DNA from: Bradyrhizobium sp. ORS 375
GTDB taxonomy: Bacteria; Pseudomonadota; Alphaproteobacteria; Rhizobiales; Xanthobacteraceae
DNA: 64,000 bases
Assembly (NCBI RefSeq): GCF_000239775.1
Contig: NZ_CAFI01000497.1
Coordinates: forward strand, 1 to 64,000
Reading direction: 5' to 3'
The notes under the pieces are model-generated. The model did not search any database. It saw nothing but the letters and a program-made list of their open reading frames with translations, and was not told the DNA's origin. Below are positions 25,508 to 32,079 of this stretch, piece by piece; position 1 is the stretch's first letter, and each line of letters opens with the position of its first letter. The translations under genes and the position numbers were made by a program.

Positions 25508-25595
25508 GGCGCCCGCGGTCGGATAATGGGGGGAGTATCGCTAGCTCTACCGCCGTCACGGCGGCGATGCCGGCCCGATGCAGCGGACTGGGAGC

Positions 25596-26327
25596 CTATT
25601 CGTCGTCGTCTCGCGCGGCCTCTGCCAATCCTCGCAACGGCTCAGGATTGAGAAGCACGATCGCGCCGTGCTCGAGGCGAACCCAATCCCGTGCGGCCCA
25701 GGCGCGCAGTTGCTTGTTGATGCTCTCGCGCGTCATTCCAACCATCTCGCTGATCTCCTGTTGGGTAATCGCGATGGTACGGCTTGCGGAGTCAACCTTT
25801 TGCTTCTCGGTCAATCCGAGCAGAGCGCTAGCCAGACGTCGGGGCAGATCCTGCAGGATGACCTGCTCAACCTGATCACTGGTCCAGCGGAGCCGATCAC
25901 AGAGTAGCTCGATGAACTTCATTGAGAGCACCGGCTGGCTCTTGACGAATGGTAGGAATTCGCGCCGGTCGATCACAAGGATCTCACAATTGGTGTTTGC
26001 CGTCGCGTCGGCTGTGCGCTCTCTGCCGTCGAGCACGGCCACTTCGCCGAAGATCTCACCCGCGCTGATCAAGTTGAGGATGGCATTACGACCGTCAGGT
26101 GACGACACGCTGATTTTGACCGTCCCGCTGATCACGGCATACAGGCTGGAGCCCGGATCCCCTTTCGAGAAGATCGTCGCCCCGCGCTTGAGCGTGGTCG
26201 GCTTTGCATAGCGACAGAGCTGATCCAGGGCATCGGCTTCGAGTTCGCGAAACATCGGATGCTGCCGCAGCACTGACAGCTTGCCGCCGCTGGCCGTTCG
26301 GCTGCTCGCCTTCTTGTCCACAGTCAC
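25596..26327 (-). CDS. Crp/Fnr family regulator, Crp-type without Fe-S cysteines
   Basis: A 243-residue regulator. The cyclic-nucleotide-binding-like barrel spans about residues 20-140 (KRGATIFSKGDPGSSLYAVISG, then GEIFGEVAVLDGRERTADA, close to the CRP phosphate-binding cassette). The HTH near residues 180-205 is ITQQEISEMVGMTRESINKQL. There is no N-terminal Cys cluster, so it is not an FNR-type oxygen sensor; cAMP or another small ligand is more likely. The GTG at 26327 is chosen for its GGGAGAG ribosome site. It neighbours a low-oxygen regulon but its own targets are not evident. Confidence 0.88.
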   Translation of the reverse strand: MTVDKKASSRTASGGKLSVLRQHPMFRELEADALDQLCRYAKPTTLKRGATIFSKGDPGSSLYAVISGTVKISVSSPDGRNAILNLISAGEIFGEVAVLDGRERTADATANTNCEILVIDRREFLPFVKSQPVLSMKFIELLCDRLRWTSDQVEQVILQDLPRRLASALLGLTEKQKVDSASRTIAITQQEISEMVGMTRESINKQLRAWAARDWVRLEHGAIVLLNPEPLRGLAEAARDDDE

Positions 26328-26696
26328 ACCGACTCTCCCTGGCGTCCATGCACCGCCGATCAAGAGAGATGTCCATGGCCAAGCTCCGCTCCCGGAGGAC
26401 GGTTGAGCCCTCCAGCTCGCAGCACACGCTTCCTTGGCCTCGCGACAGCCGATCCCTCGATTTCTGCTCCAATTGGAAATACGGCAGATCGGGAGATTGT
26501 CCAGGAAAATGCGGCAAAGACCGCGTCCCGCTGCCCGGGAGCCGGTCCCAACTGGAGACGCTTCGCCGCGGCAGAGGGTAGCAGGTCTACTTTTTGCGGC
26601 CCGGATCGCTCACCCCCGAACTCGTGTCGGGGGCTCGACGTGCAGCACCGTATGGCGGCTTCCCATTCGGGCGACAGCTTCCGTCGGCCGATAGGG
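26328..26696. other. Intergenic region, nothing recognised
   Basis: About 369 bp between the Crp-type gene start and the 34-residue peptide gene. Several frames are open on both strands but none has a ribosome site, a coherent protein-like composition or a recognisable motif. It presumably holds the promoter of the Crp-type gene. Confidence 0.55.
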
Positions 26697-26801
26697 TCAG
26701 ACGTGGTGTTTGGTCTGGGAATCAGCCCACAGCAGGACCGCTGCGAACGCAACGAACACCGCGACGACCGCGAAGCTGACCATCATGGCATCGAAAGGCA
26801 T
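26697..26801 (-). CDS. 34-residue single-helix membrane peptide
   Basis: A very short gene of 34 codons plus TGA. The product begins MPFDAMMVSFAVV, continues with an alanine/valine/phenylalanine-rich helix of about 20 residues, and ends with LLWADSQTKHHV, the profile of a single inner-membrane helix with a polar C-terminus. The ATG at 26801 has an excellent GGGGGAGAGAGAC leader. A perfect FixK/FNR box lies at 26860-26873, 66 bp upstream of the start. Tiny oxidase subunits such as CcoQ or CydX have this design, but no oxidase gene is adjacent and I cannot assign it. Location between two Crp/Fnr regulators and low-oxygen control suggest a respiratory or membrane-stress role. Confidence 0.72.
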   Translation of the reverse strand: MPFDAMMVSFAVVAVFVAFAAVLLWADSQTKHHV

Positions 26802-26859
26802 GTCTCTCTCCCCCTTTTTGAATTGAGAGACATTGTTCCCGGTCGGGGCGCGCCGGTCT

Positions 26860-26873
26860 TTGATTCAGATCAA
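26860..26873. promoter_or_regulatory. FixK/FNR box
   Basis: TTGATTCAGATCAA matches the FNR/FixK consensus TTGAT-N4-ATCAA exactly. Its centre is 66 bp upstream of the ATG of the 34-residue membrane peptide (minus strand), and it lies 31 bp beyond the stop of the FnrN-type gene. The placement suits class II activation with a leader of about 24 bases. Confidence 0.8.
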
Positions 26874-26904
26874 TGCAGGTTTGCGATCGGGTGTCGGCGC
26901 CCGC

Positions 26905-27618
26905 TCAGGCTGCTGCCAGCGCCTCGGCACGCGCCGAATCCCGCAGCGACACGCCTCCCGGAAGGATGGCAATGATCCCCTCCCGCTCCAATTTCGTGAA
27001 AGTCCGGCTGACCGTCTCGATAGTCAGGCCGAGATAATCAGCGATGTCCTGCCGGCTCATCGGCAACGGTACCATATTGGAGGGTCCCCGAAGCTCGACC
27101 AGCCGGTCTCTCCAGCCGACGAGGAAAGTCGCAACCTTTTCCTCGGCGGAGCGGCGGCCGAGCAGCACCATGTGATCCCGTGCCTGATTCAGCTCCTGCA
27201 CGGCCAATTCATTCATCCGCCGCAGAAGGTTCGGCTTGTCCTCGGCAAAGCGCCCGAACGGCATCTTGGCAAACTGACAGACCGTGACCGGACCGATGGC
27301 ATCCGCCGAAAACCCATGCCGTTCCTCGGTGGTCATGCCGACGAAATCACCGGGCAACACAAATCCGACGATCTGCCTGCGGCCGTCGGGGAGGAGCTTG
27401 TAGAGCCTCATGACACCATCGAGCAGATTGTAAAAGAAAGATGACGTATCCTCTTGAGCGAATACCGTCTCGCACGAAGCGAAACTGACGCGGCGGCTCA
27501 GGTGCTCGAATTCCCGCATCTCGAACTGATCTAGCGACGCGCACACGCTGAATCCGCGTACTGCACAGTCGGCACAGCCCTGCCCATGCAAATCGACTGC
27601 AACAAGAGACGTCTTCAT
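26905..27618 (-). CDS. fnrN: FnrN-type oxygen-responsive Crp/Fnr regulator
   Basis: A 237-residue FNR-like regulator. The N-terminus has C15-x2-C18-x7-C26 and a fourth Cys at 114 (VTVCQF), the full set of ligands for an oxygen-labile 4Fe-4S cluster as in rhizobial FnrN. The sensor barrel is at about residues 40-140. The HTH ends in LTIETVSRTFTKL with E201, S204 and R205, the E-x2-S-R pattern that reads TTGAT half-sites. The ATG at 27618 is chosen because CGGAG precedes it at seven bases and it leaves the Cys motif at the usual distance. A FixK/FNR box lies at 27685-27698, so auto- or FixK-control is likely. It is the prime candidate to read the boxes in this window. Confidence 0.92.
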   Translation of the reverse strand: MKTSLVAVDLHGQGCADCAVRGFSVCASLDQFEMREFEHLSRRVSFASCETVFAQEDTSSFFYNLLDGVMRLYKLLPDGRRQIVGFVLPGDFVGMTTEERHGFSADAIGPVTVCQFAKMPFGRFAEDKPNLLRRMNELAVQELNQARDHMVLLGRRSAEEKVATFLVGWRDRLVELRGPSNMVPLPMSRQDIADYLGLTIETVSRTFTKLEREGIIAILPGGVSLRDSARAEALAAA

Positions 27619-27684
27619 ACAGGGCTCCGCTAGGCCACACGCAAAGGAGAATGGCGGCATTCTACCGGATGCGCGAAGTTCCCG

Positions 27685-27698
27685 TTGATTCAAATCAA
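27685..27698. promoter_or_regulatory. FixK/FNR box between fnrN and cytochrome c gene
   Basis: TTGATTCAAATCAA is a perfect FixK/FNR box. It sits in the divergent gap, with its centre about 74 bp before the fnrN ATG (27618, minus) and about 66 bp before the cytochrome c ATG (27758, plus). It may serve either or both genes. Confidence 0.82.
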
Positions 27699-27757
27699 AT
27701 GAGGGGAGGATCCGGGCCCTATCGTGACAGAAACTGCTCGTACCATGGACGTGATGC

Positions 27758-28075
27758 ATGCGGCGCCCGATTTTCTGCGCTCTTTTTCTGACCCTTTTGT
27801 TGACCGCTCCATCATTTGCAGCTTCGACGCCGGAGCAACGCGGGCGAACCTACGCCAAGGCTCATTGCGCACGCTGCCATGCCATTGGGCGGACCGGGGA
27901 AAGCTCGTTCAAGCCTGCTCCTCCATTTCGAACGCTGCACTTGCGGTATCCAATCGAAACCCTGGGCGAGGCTCTCGCCGAAGGGATCGTCACCGGACAT
28001 CCGGCCATGCCGCAGTTCGAGCTGACGCCACCTCAGATCAACGACCTGCTGTCGTATCTGAAGAGCCTGGAATAG
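27758..28075 (+). CDS. Small monohaem c-type cytochrome
   Basis: A 105-residue periplasmic cytochrome. It has a signal peptide (about residues 1-22, ending SFAAS), one haem site CARCH at about residues 37-41, and a distal Met ligand in HPAMPQFELTP. Length and layout match class I monohaem cytochromes that shuttle electrons to terminal oxidases or reductases. The FixK/FNR box 66 bp upstream suggests induction at low oxygen. It diverges from fnrN and ends 22 bp before the MlaD-like gene on the other strand. Confidence 0.9.
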   Translation: MRRPIFCALFLTLLLTAPSFAASTPEQRGRTYAKAHCARCHAIGRTGESSFKPAPPFRTLHLRYPIETLGEALAEGIVTGHPAMPQFELTPPQINDLLSYLKSLE

Positions 28076-28097
28076 ATCCACAGCTCTCAGCGATCTC

Positions 28098-29201
28098 TTA
28101 CAGCGATTGGACGGTCCATATCAGGATTGACTTAGCCAACCGGCCAAAGGCTTGGTCGAAGGCCGCGACAGCGTCGGCTGGCTTTAGTTCGTCCACAGGT
28201 TGGGTCTCATCGAACAGCCGCGATGCGAGGGCCTTGCCGTTCTTGTCAACGAGACGAGCCGACAAGCCGATGTCCGCTGTGGCCGTTGCGTCGGCATTGA
28301 TTCGGAATCGACGCACATCGATCAGCAACTGAACGTCCGGTTGTCCGAGGTCCGAGGCTCGCAGCGGGGCGTGCGCAATATCGTAGTTCTCGAACGTGTC
28401 GATCAGGCGAGCCTGCAGCAATTTCGGGATGCTGTCCGCCCATAGCACGTCACCAAATCCGGGATAATCCTTGGCGGGTGAAAACAGCATGCGCTGGGTT
28501 TGCAGCATCGCAACGGCTGTCGGCTCGGGAATGGCGAGTTGCCCCTTGATGATCTTGTTCACCGGGCCGAGATCTCGCGGCGCCGTAAGGTCATAGGTCA
28601 CCTTCTGGGCCGGAGCACCGCCGCCTGTCATTTTCTCGAGGCCCGAGACGATCCCGTCCAGCTTGCCGGTATTCCGCGCCAGCCCGTCCGAAAATGTCTT
28701 GAGATTGGCGATCGTGTCCTTCAGCGGGCCGGCATTCTCGGCCAGGACCGCGTCGACGCGACGCAAGGCATCGCGCGCCGCCTGTGTCATGCTCTGACCC
28801 GCGCCCGGCTCTGCAATCAACGTCGATACGGCCCCGGTTGCGCCCGTCCAAGAACCCGCCTCCAGCGCGACGACGGGAACCCCCGTCAGTCCCTGGAATT
28901 CCAATCCCACCTTGGTATCGGGCCGCACCGGTGTGCTCGACGCAACCGAGATCGCGGCGTTGACACGACGCGGGTTATCCGCCGCCAAGCCGAGTTCGGT
29001 CACCTCGCCCACCCGAATTCCGTTGAACAGCACCGCAGCACCGACCAGGAGACCCGGAACGGAGCCTTCGAACTGGACGTGGTAGGTCGTCCGTGGACCA
29101 AGGCCTCCCGTATTATTGAGCCAGTAGACGAAGCCAAAGATCGCAACGATGGCCGCCAGCACGAAGCCGCCGATCACGGCGAATGGCGCACGCGTTTCCA
29201 T
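28098..29201 (-). CDS. MlaD-like MCE protein fused to a PqiC-type auxiliary domain
   Basis: A 367-residue component of an Mla-type lipid ABC transporter. Residues 1-35 hold one N-terminal membrane helix (APFAVIGGFVLAAIVAIFGF). Residues about 38-120 form the MCE/MlaD domain (VQFEGSVPGLLVGAAVLFNG). After a linker predicted to be helical, residues about 190-367 resemble the ABC-transporter auxiliary (PqiC/YmbA-type) domain. That domain is usually a separate outer-membrane lipoprotein and here lacks its lipobox. The ATG at 29201 lies two bases after the upstream stop. It is the last gene of the mlaE-mlaF-mlaD-like operon. Confidence 0.85.
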   Translation of the reverse strand: METRAPFAVIGGFVLAAIVAIFGFVYWLNNTGGLGPRTTYHVQFEGSVPGLLVGAAVLFNGIRVGEVTELGLAADNPRRVNAAISVASSTPVRPDTKVGLEFQGLTGVPVVALEAGSWTGATGAVSTLIAEPGAGQSMTQAARDALRRVDAVLAENAGPLKDTIANLKTFSDGLARNTGKLDGIVSGLEKMTGGGAPAQKVTYDLTAPRDLGPVNKIIKGQLAIPEPTAVAMLQTQRMLFSPAKDYPGFGDVLWADSIPKLLQARLIDTFENYDIAHAPLRASDLGQPDVQLLIDVRRFRINADATATADIGLSARLVDKNGKALASRLFDETQPVDELKPADAVAAFDQAFGRLAKSILIWTVQSL

Positions 29202-29203
29202 GT

Positions 29204-29983
29204 TCAACTCACTTTCGGTTGCAGCATCTGAGATCGCTTGCCGTGGAAGTAGGCCTTCACCCAGGGATGCTCGGATCGGAGCAGATCGCGCATTGGACCG
29301 ATCGCAACGATCTTGCCGTCAGCCAAGGCGGCCACGCGATCACAGACGGTATTCAGGCTGGCCAAGTCGTGCGTCACCATGAACACGGTCAATCCGAGCG
29401 TTTGCTGCAGCGTCTTGATGAGCGCATCGAAATCGCCGGCAGAGATCGGATCAAGGCCCGAGGTCGGCTCGTCGAGAAACACGATCGCGGGATCGAGCGC
29501 GAGCGCGCGAGCCAGCGCAGCGCGCTTGGTCATGCCTCCCGAGAGCTCGGCCGGGAATTTGTCGCCATCCTCGGCGCGCAGACCGACCATTTCGAGCTTG
29601 GCGATTGCGATCTCATCCATCAGGGTCTGCGACATCTGCAGATTTTCGCGCAAGGGAAATTGAACGTTCTGTTTGACCGTCAGCGACGAAAACAGGGCGC
29701 CCTGCTGGAACAGGATGCCCCAACGCGTCGCCACCTCCTGCGTCGCACGCTCCTCTGCGCGACCAAGGGGAATTCCCATCACCTCGATCGTCCCGCTGCG
29801 GCGGGGAATAAGCCCGATGATGGTCCGCATCAGGACCGATTTTCCACCGCCGGACGCTCCGACCAGCCCCAGAATTTCGCCGCGGCGCACCTCGAGGGAC
29901 AATTCATTCAAGACAACCTGCCGACCGAATCCGACGACGAGATCAGTCACGCGGATCGCGCTCGATACTGCGAGATCATCCAT
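29204..29983 (-). CDS. Mla-type ABC transporter ATP-binding protein (MlaF-like)
   Basis: A 259-residue ABC ATPase. Walker A is GASGGGKSVLMR, the Q-loop region is GILFQQGALFSSLTV, the signature is LSGGMTKRAALARAL, Walker B is PAIVFLDEPTSGLDP, and the switch His is in VFMVTHDLAS. The GxxxG-rich Walker A and EPTSGLDP pattern are typical of MlaF. It lies two bases from both operon neighbours. It drives lipid movement between inner membrane and periplasm together with the MlaE- and MlaD-like partners. Confidence 0.92.
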   Translation of the reverse strand: MDDLAVSSAIRVTDLVVGFGRQVVLNELSLEVRRGEILGLVGASGGGKSVLMRTIIGLIPRRSGTIEVMGIPLGRAEERATQEVATRWGILFQQGALFSSLTVKQNVQFPLRENLQMSQTLMDEIAIAKLEMVGLRAEDGDKFPAELSGGMTKRAALARALALDPAIVFLDEPTSGLDPISAGDFDALIKTLQQTLGLTVFMVTHDLASLNTVCDRVAALADGKIVAIGPMRDLLRSEHPWVKAYFHGKRSQMLQPKVS

Positions 29984-29985
29984 TG

Positions 29986-31146
29986 CTACATTCCAATGGA
30001 TGCGAAGAAGACGGCAAACAGGCCATCGAGGACGATCACCAGGAAGATCGACTTCACGACCGACGTCGTGGTTTGTTGCCCTAGCGACTCGGCGCTGCCC
30101 TTGACTCGCAGGCCCTCGCTGCAGGCAATGATGCCGATCACCAGCGCCATGAAAGGCGCCTTGAGCATGCCCACCTCGAAATGCGTGACCGAAATGGCCT
30201 CATGCAGTCGCGCGATGAAGATCTGCGGCCCCATGCCGCCATACAGCTGAGCGACCAATCCTCCACCGTAGAGGGCTGCCATCGCCCCGATGAACGCGAG
30301 TATCGGCAAGGTCAGGACCAGCGCGACGATGCGCGGCAGGATAAGCACCTCGACCGGATCGAGGCCCATTGTCACGAGCGCATCGATCTCCTCGCGCATC
30401 TTCATCGATCCAATCTCAGCCGTGTAAGCGCTTCCCGATCGACCGGCCACCATGATCGCGACGATCAGGACACCCAGCTCCCGCAGAACCAGAATACCGA
30501 CCATGTCGACGACATAGGATTCAGCGCCGAACCTCCGGAAGTGGAAAATGCCCTGCTGGGCAATGATCGCGCCGATCAAGAATGTGATCAGCACCACGAT
30601 CGGAATCGCCTGCCATCCGATCCGGTACATCTGATAGACGAGTGATGTCACGCGCAGCGACCGCGGACGGCGCAACGTCCGCCCGAGCGCAAACGACAGC
30701 GCGGCCAGCATGTCCAGAAAAATGGTGATGTCCTGCGCCGCTCCGAGCGTCGAGCGACCGAGCTCGGTCAGCTTGGCGATCGCCGGATTTGGTCGCGGCA
30801 CTGGCGCGACCTCATGCCGATTGACCTGCCGAACCTCCTCGACCAATCCGTTGTAGCTTTCGGCGACCCCCGTCACCTCGACCCGGTGGCCAGCAGCGGC
30901 CGCCTGGCGCCCGAGCCTTTCGATCAGCCAGGCGCCAACGGTATCGATCTCGCTGACCGCTCCGAGGTCGAGCCTCACGATGCTCGCATGGCCGAGCTTG
31001 GCGTTGGCAGAACCGGTCAAGCCTTCGAGCTCAGTCACATTCCGAGACACCCAGGGTCCACTGGGACGGAGCTCAAGCGCCTCGCCCGCCGCTTCGGCAG
31101 TCAATCCTGGATGAGCACCCAACTGAATGTCTCCCTCGCTCGGCAT
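29986..31146 (-). CDS. Mla-type ABC transporter permease with N-terminal STAS domain (MlaE-like)
   Basis: A 386-residue protein. Residues about 25-115 resemble an anti-sigma-factor-antagonist/STAS domain (ASIVRLDLGAVSEIDTVGAWL). The C-terminal 250 residues form the MlaE permease with about five helices and the conserved EIDALVTMGLDPVEVLILPRI coupling segment. In E. coli the STAS partner MlaB is a separate protein; here it is fused to the permease, a common alternative form. It is the first gene of the operon. A FixK/FNR-like box lies at 31192-31205, 52 bp upstream of the start. Confidence 0.9.
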   Translation of the reverse strand: MPSEGDIQLGAHPGLTAEAAGEALELRPSGPWVSRNVTELEGLTGSANAKLGHASIVRLDLGAVSEIDTVGAWLIERLGRQAAAAGHRVEVTGVAESYNGLVEEVRQVNRHEVAPVPRPNPAIAKLTELGRSTLGAAQDITIFLDMLAALSFALGRTLRRPRSLRVTSLVYQMYRIGWQAIPIVVLITFLIGAIIAQQGIFHFRRFGAESYVVDMVGILVLRELGVLIVAIMVAGRSGSAYTAEIGSMKMREEIDALVTMGLDPVEVLILPRIVALVLTLPILAFIGAMAALYGGGLVAQLYGGMGPQIFIARLHEAISVTHFEVGMLKAPFMALVIGIIACSEGLRVKGSAESLGQQTTTSVVKSIFLVIVLDGLFAVFFASIGM

Positions 31147-31191
31147 TCCCCGGGCACGCCTGTTTTCCTAGATCCCGCCATCCCACCTCTC

Positions 31192-31205
31192 TTGACATGC
31201 ATCAA
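31192..31205. promoter_or_regulatory. FixK/FNR-like box before the Mla operon
   Basis: TTGACATGCATCAA keeps the TTGA-N6-TCAA core with near-symmetric flanks. Its centre is about 52 bp upstream of the MlaE-like start (31146, minus) and about 88 bp before the plus-strand gene at 31287, so it may serve either direction. Confidence 0.6.
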
Positions 31206-31286
31206 GGCTGCGGCTTGCGATCGGTTGAGCGAAATCAAGCTCCGGCCCGCCATCGCTTGTACAATGGATTTTAGATGGGACAAAAC

Positions 31287-31544
31287 ATGGCGATGGACCC
31301 TGCACTCCTGAGCAAAGAGCTGGATGCTCTGACGCGCGAGCTCAGCCGGCTGTTGGGCGATGGCGCTGGGCATCAGCCCGCGTCGAACGGATCGTCGGCC
31401 GCAGCTGCGATCGACGCACTGAGTGCGGGTCTGAGCAAGACCGATGTCCAGATTGAACGATTGATCCGGGACCGCCCGGTCACGGCGACGCTCGCAGCGT
31501 TTGCATGCGGCATGGTGCTCGGACTGGTACTACGGAGAAGTTAA
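31287..31544 (+). CDS. Small C-tail-anchored protein (DUF883/ElaB-like)
   Basis: An 85-residue protein. The first 65 residues are amphipathic helix (LSKELDALTRELSRLLGDG), followed by one C-terminal helix (VTATLAAFACGMVLGLVLRRS) ending in Arg-Arg. This matches the ElaB/YqjD/DUF883 class of membrane-anchored, stress-linked proteins. The ATG at 31287 has GGGA six bases upstream; the ATG at 31275 would add four residues. Its stop abuts the GTG of the next gene, so the two are coupled. Confidence 0.72.
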   Translation: MAMDPALLSKELDALTRELSRLLGDGAGHQPASNGSSAAAAIDALSAGLSKTDVQIERLIRDRPVTATLAAFACGMVLGLVLRRS

Positions 31545-32048
31545 GTGGATACGGACAATGTCGCCAAACATTTGCATGTCCTCTGGCGGACCGATCGCAC
31601 CATCGCCGAGATCAGGCTTCGGCATCTGCTGGCCGGACTTGGCTTGCGCGCTCTCGCCGCACTGATAGCGGTCTTCGGCCTCCTGATGCTCGAGCTGGCG
31701 GCTTATCTCGCATTGGTCCAGGTTACATCCGCGGTCCTGGCAGCCGCAGCGCTCGGCGCCGGCAATTTCATCATCGCAGCCATTCTGCTGATCATCGCAT
31801 CCCGCACGCCTTCGGGCCGCGAACTGGAGCTGGCCAACGAGATTCATTCCTCCTCGATGGACGCCCTTCAGCTGGAAGCGCGCTCCCTGCAAACCCGCAT
31901 CTCAAACGTGGTCAATCATCCGCTCAACAGCCTTATTCCGCTCATCATCATTCCGCTTGCGACGATGATCCTGAGATCGCTGCGCTCGCACGACTCCTCT
32001 GAGAGCGATGCGACGAGCCCATCGCCCAATGACGTTCCTGCCGCTTGA
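31545..32048 (+). CDS. Holin-superfamily / DUF1469-like membrane protein
   Basis: A 167-residue protein with two long hydrophobic hairpin helices at about residues 30-60 and 62-88, then a helical tail with a further hydrophobic stretch (LIPLIIIPLATMIL). Similar proteins accompany ElaB/DUF883 proteins in proteobacteria (YqjE/YqjD pairs). It starts with GTG directly after the TAA of the upstream gene. It is thought to help anchor stress-related membrane complexes; its function is not established. Confidence 0.7.
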   Translation: MDTDNVAKHLHVLWRTDRTIAEIRLRHLLAGLGLRALAALIAVFGLLMLELAAYLALVQVTSAVLAAAALGAGNFIIAAILLIIASRTPSGRELELANEIHSSSMDALQLEARSLQTRISNVVNHPLNSLIPLIIIPLATMILRSLRSHDSSESDATSPSPNDVPAA

Positions 32049-32079
32049 ACGCGTCGACGCTTGGACGTGAGAGGAGATT

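Noticed and set aside
26403-26975. Plus-strand frame of about 190 codons near the two regulators
   Set aside because: It lacks a ribosome site and runs antisense through the 34-residue peptide gene and into fnrN.
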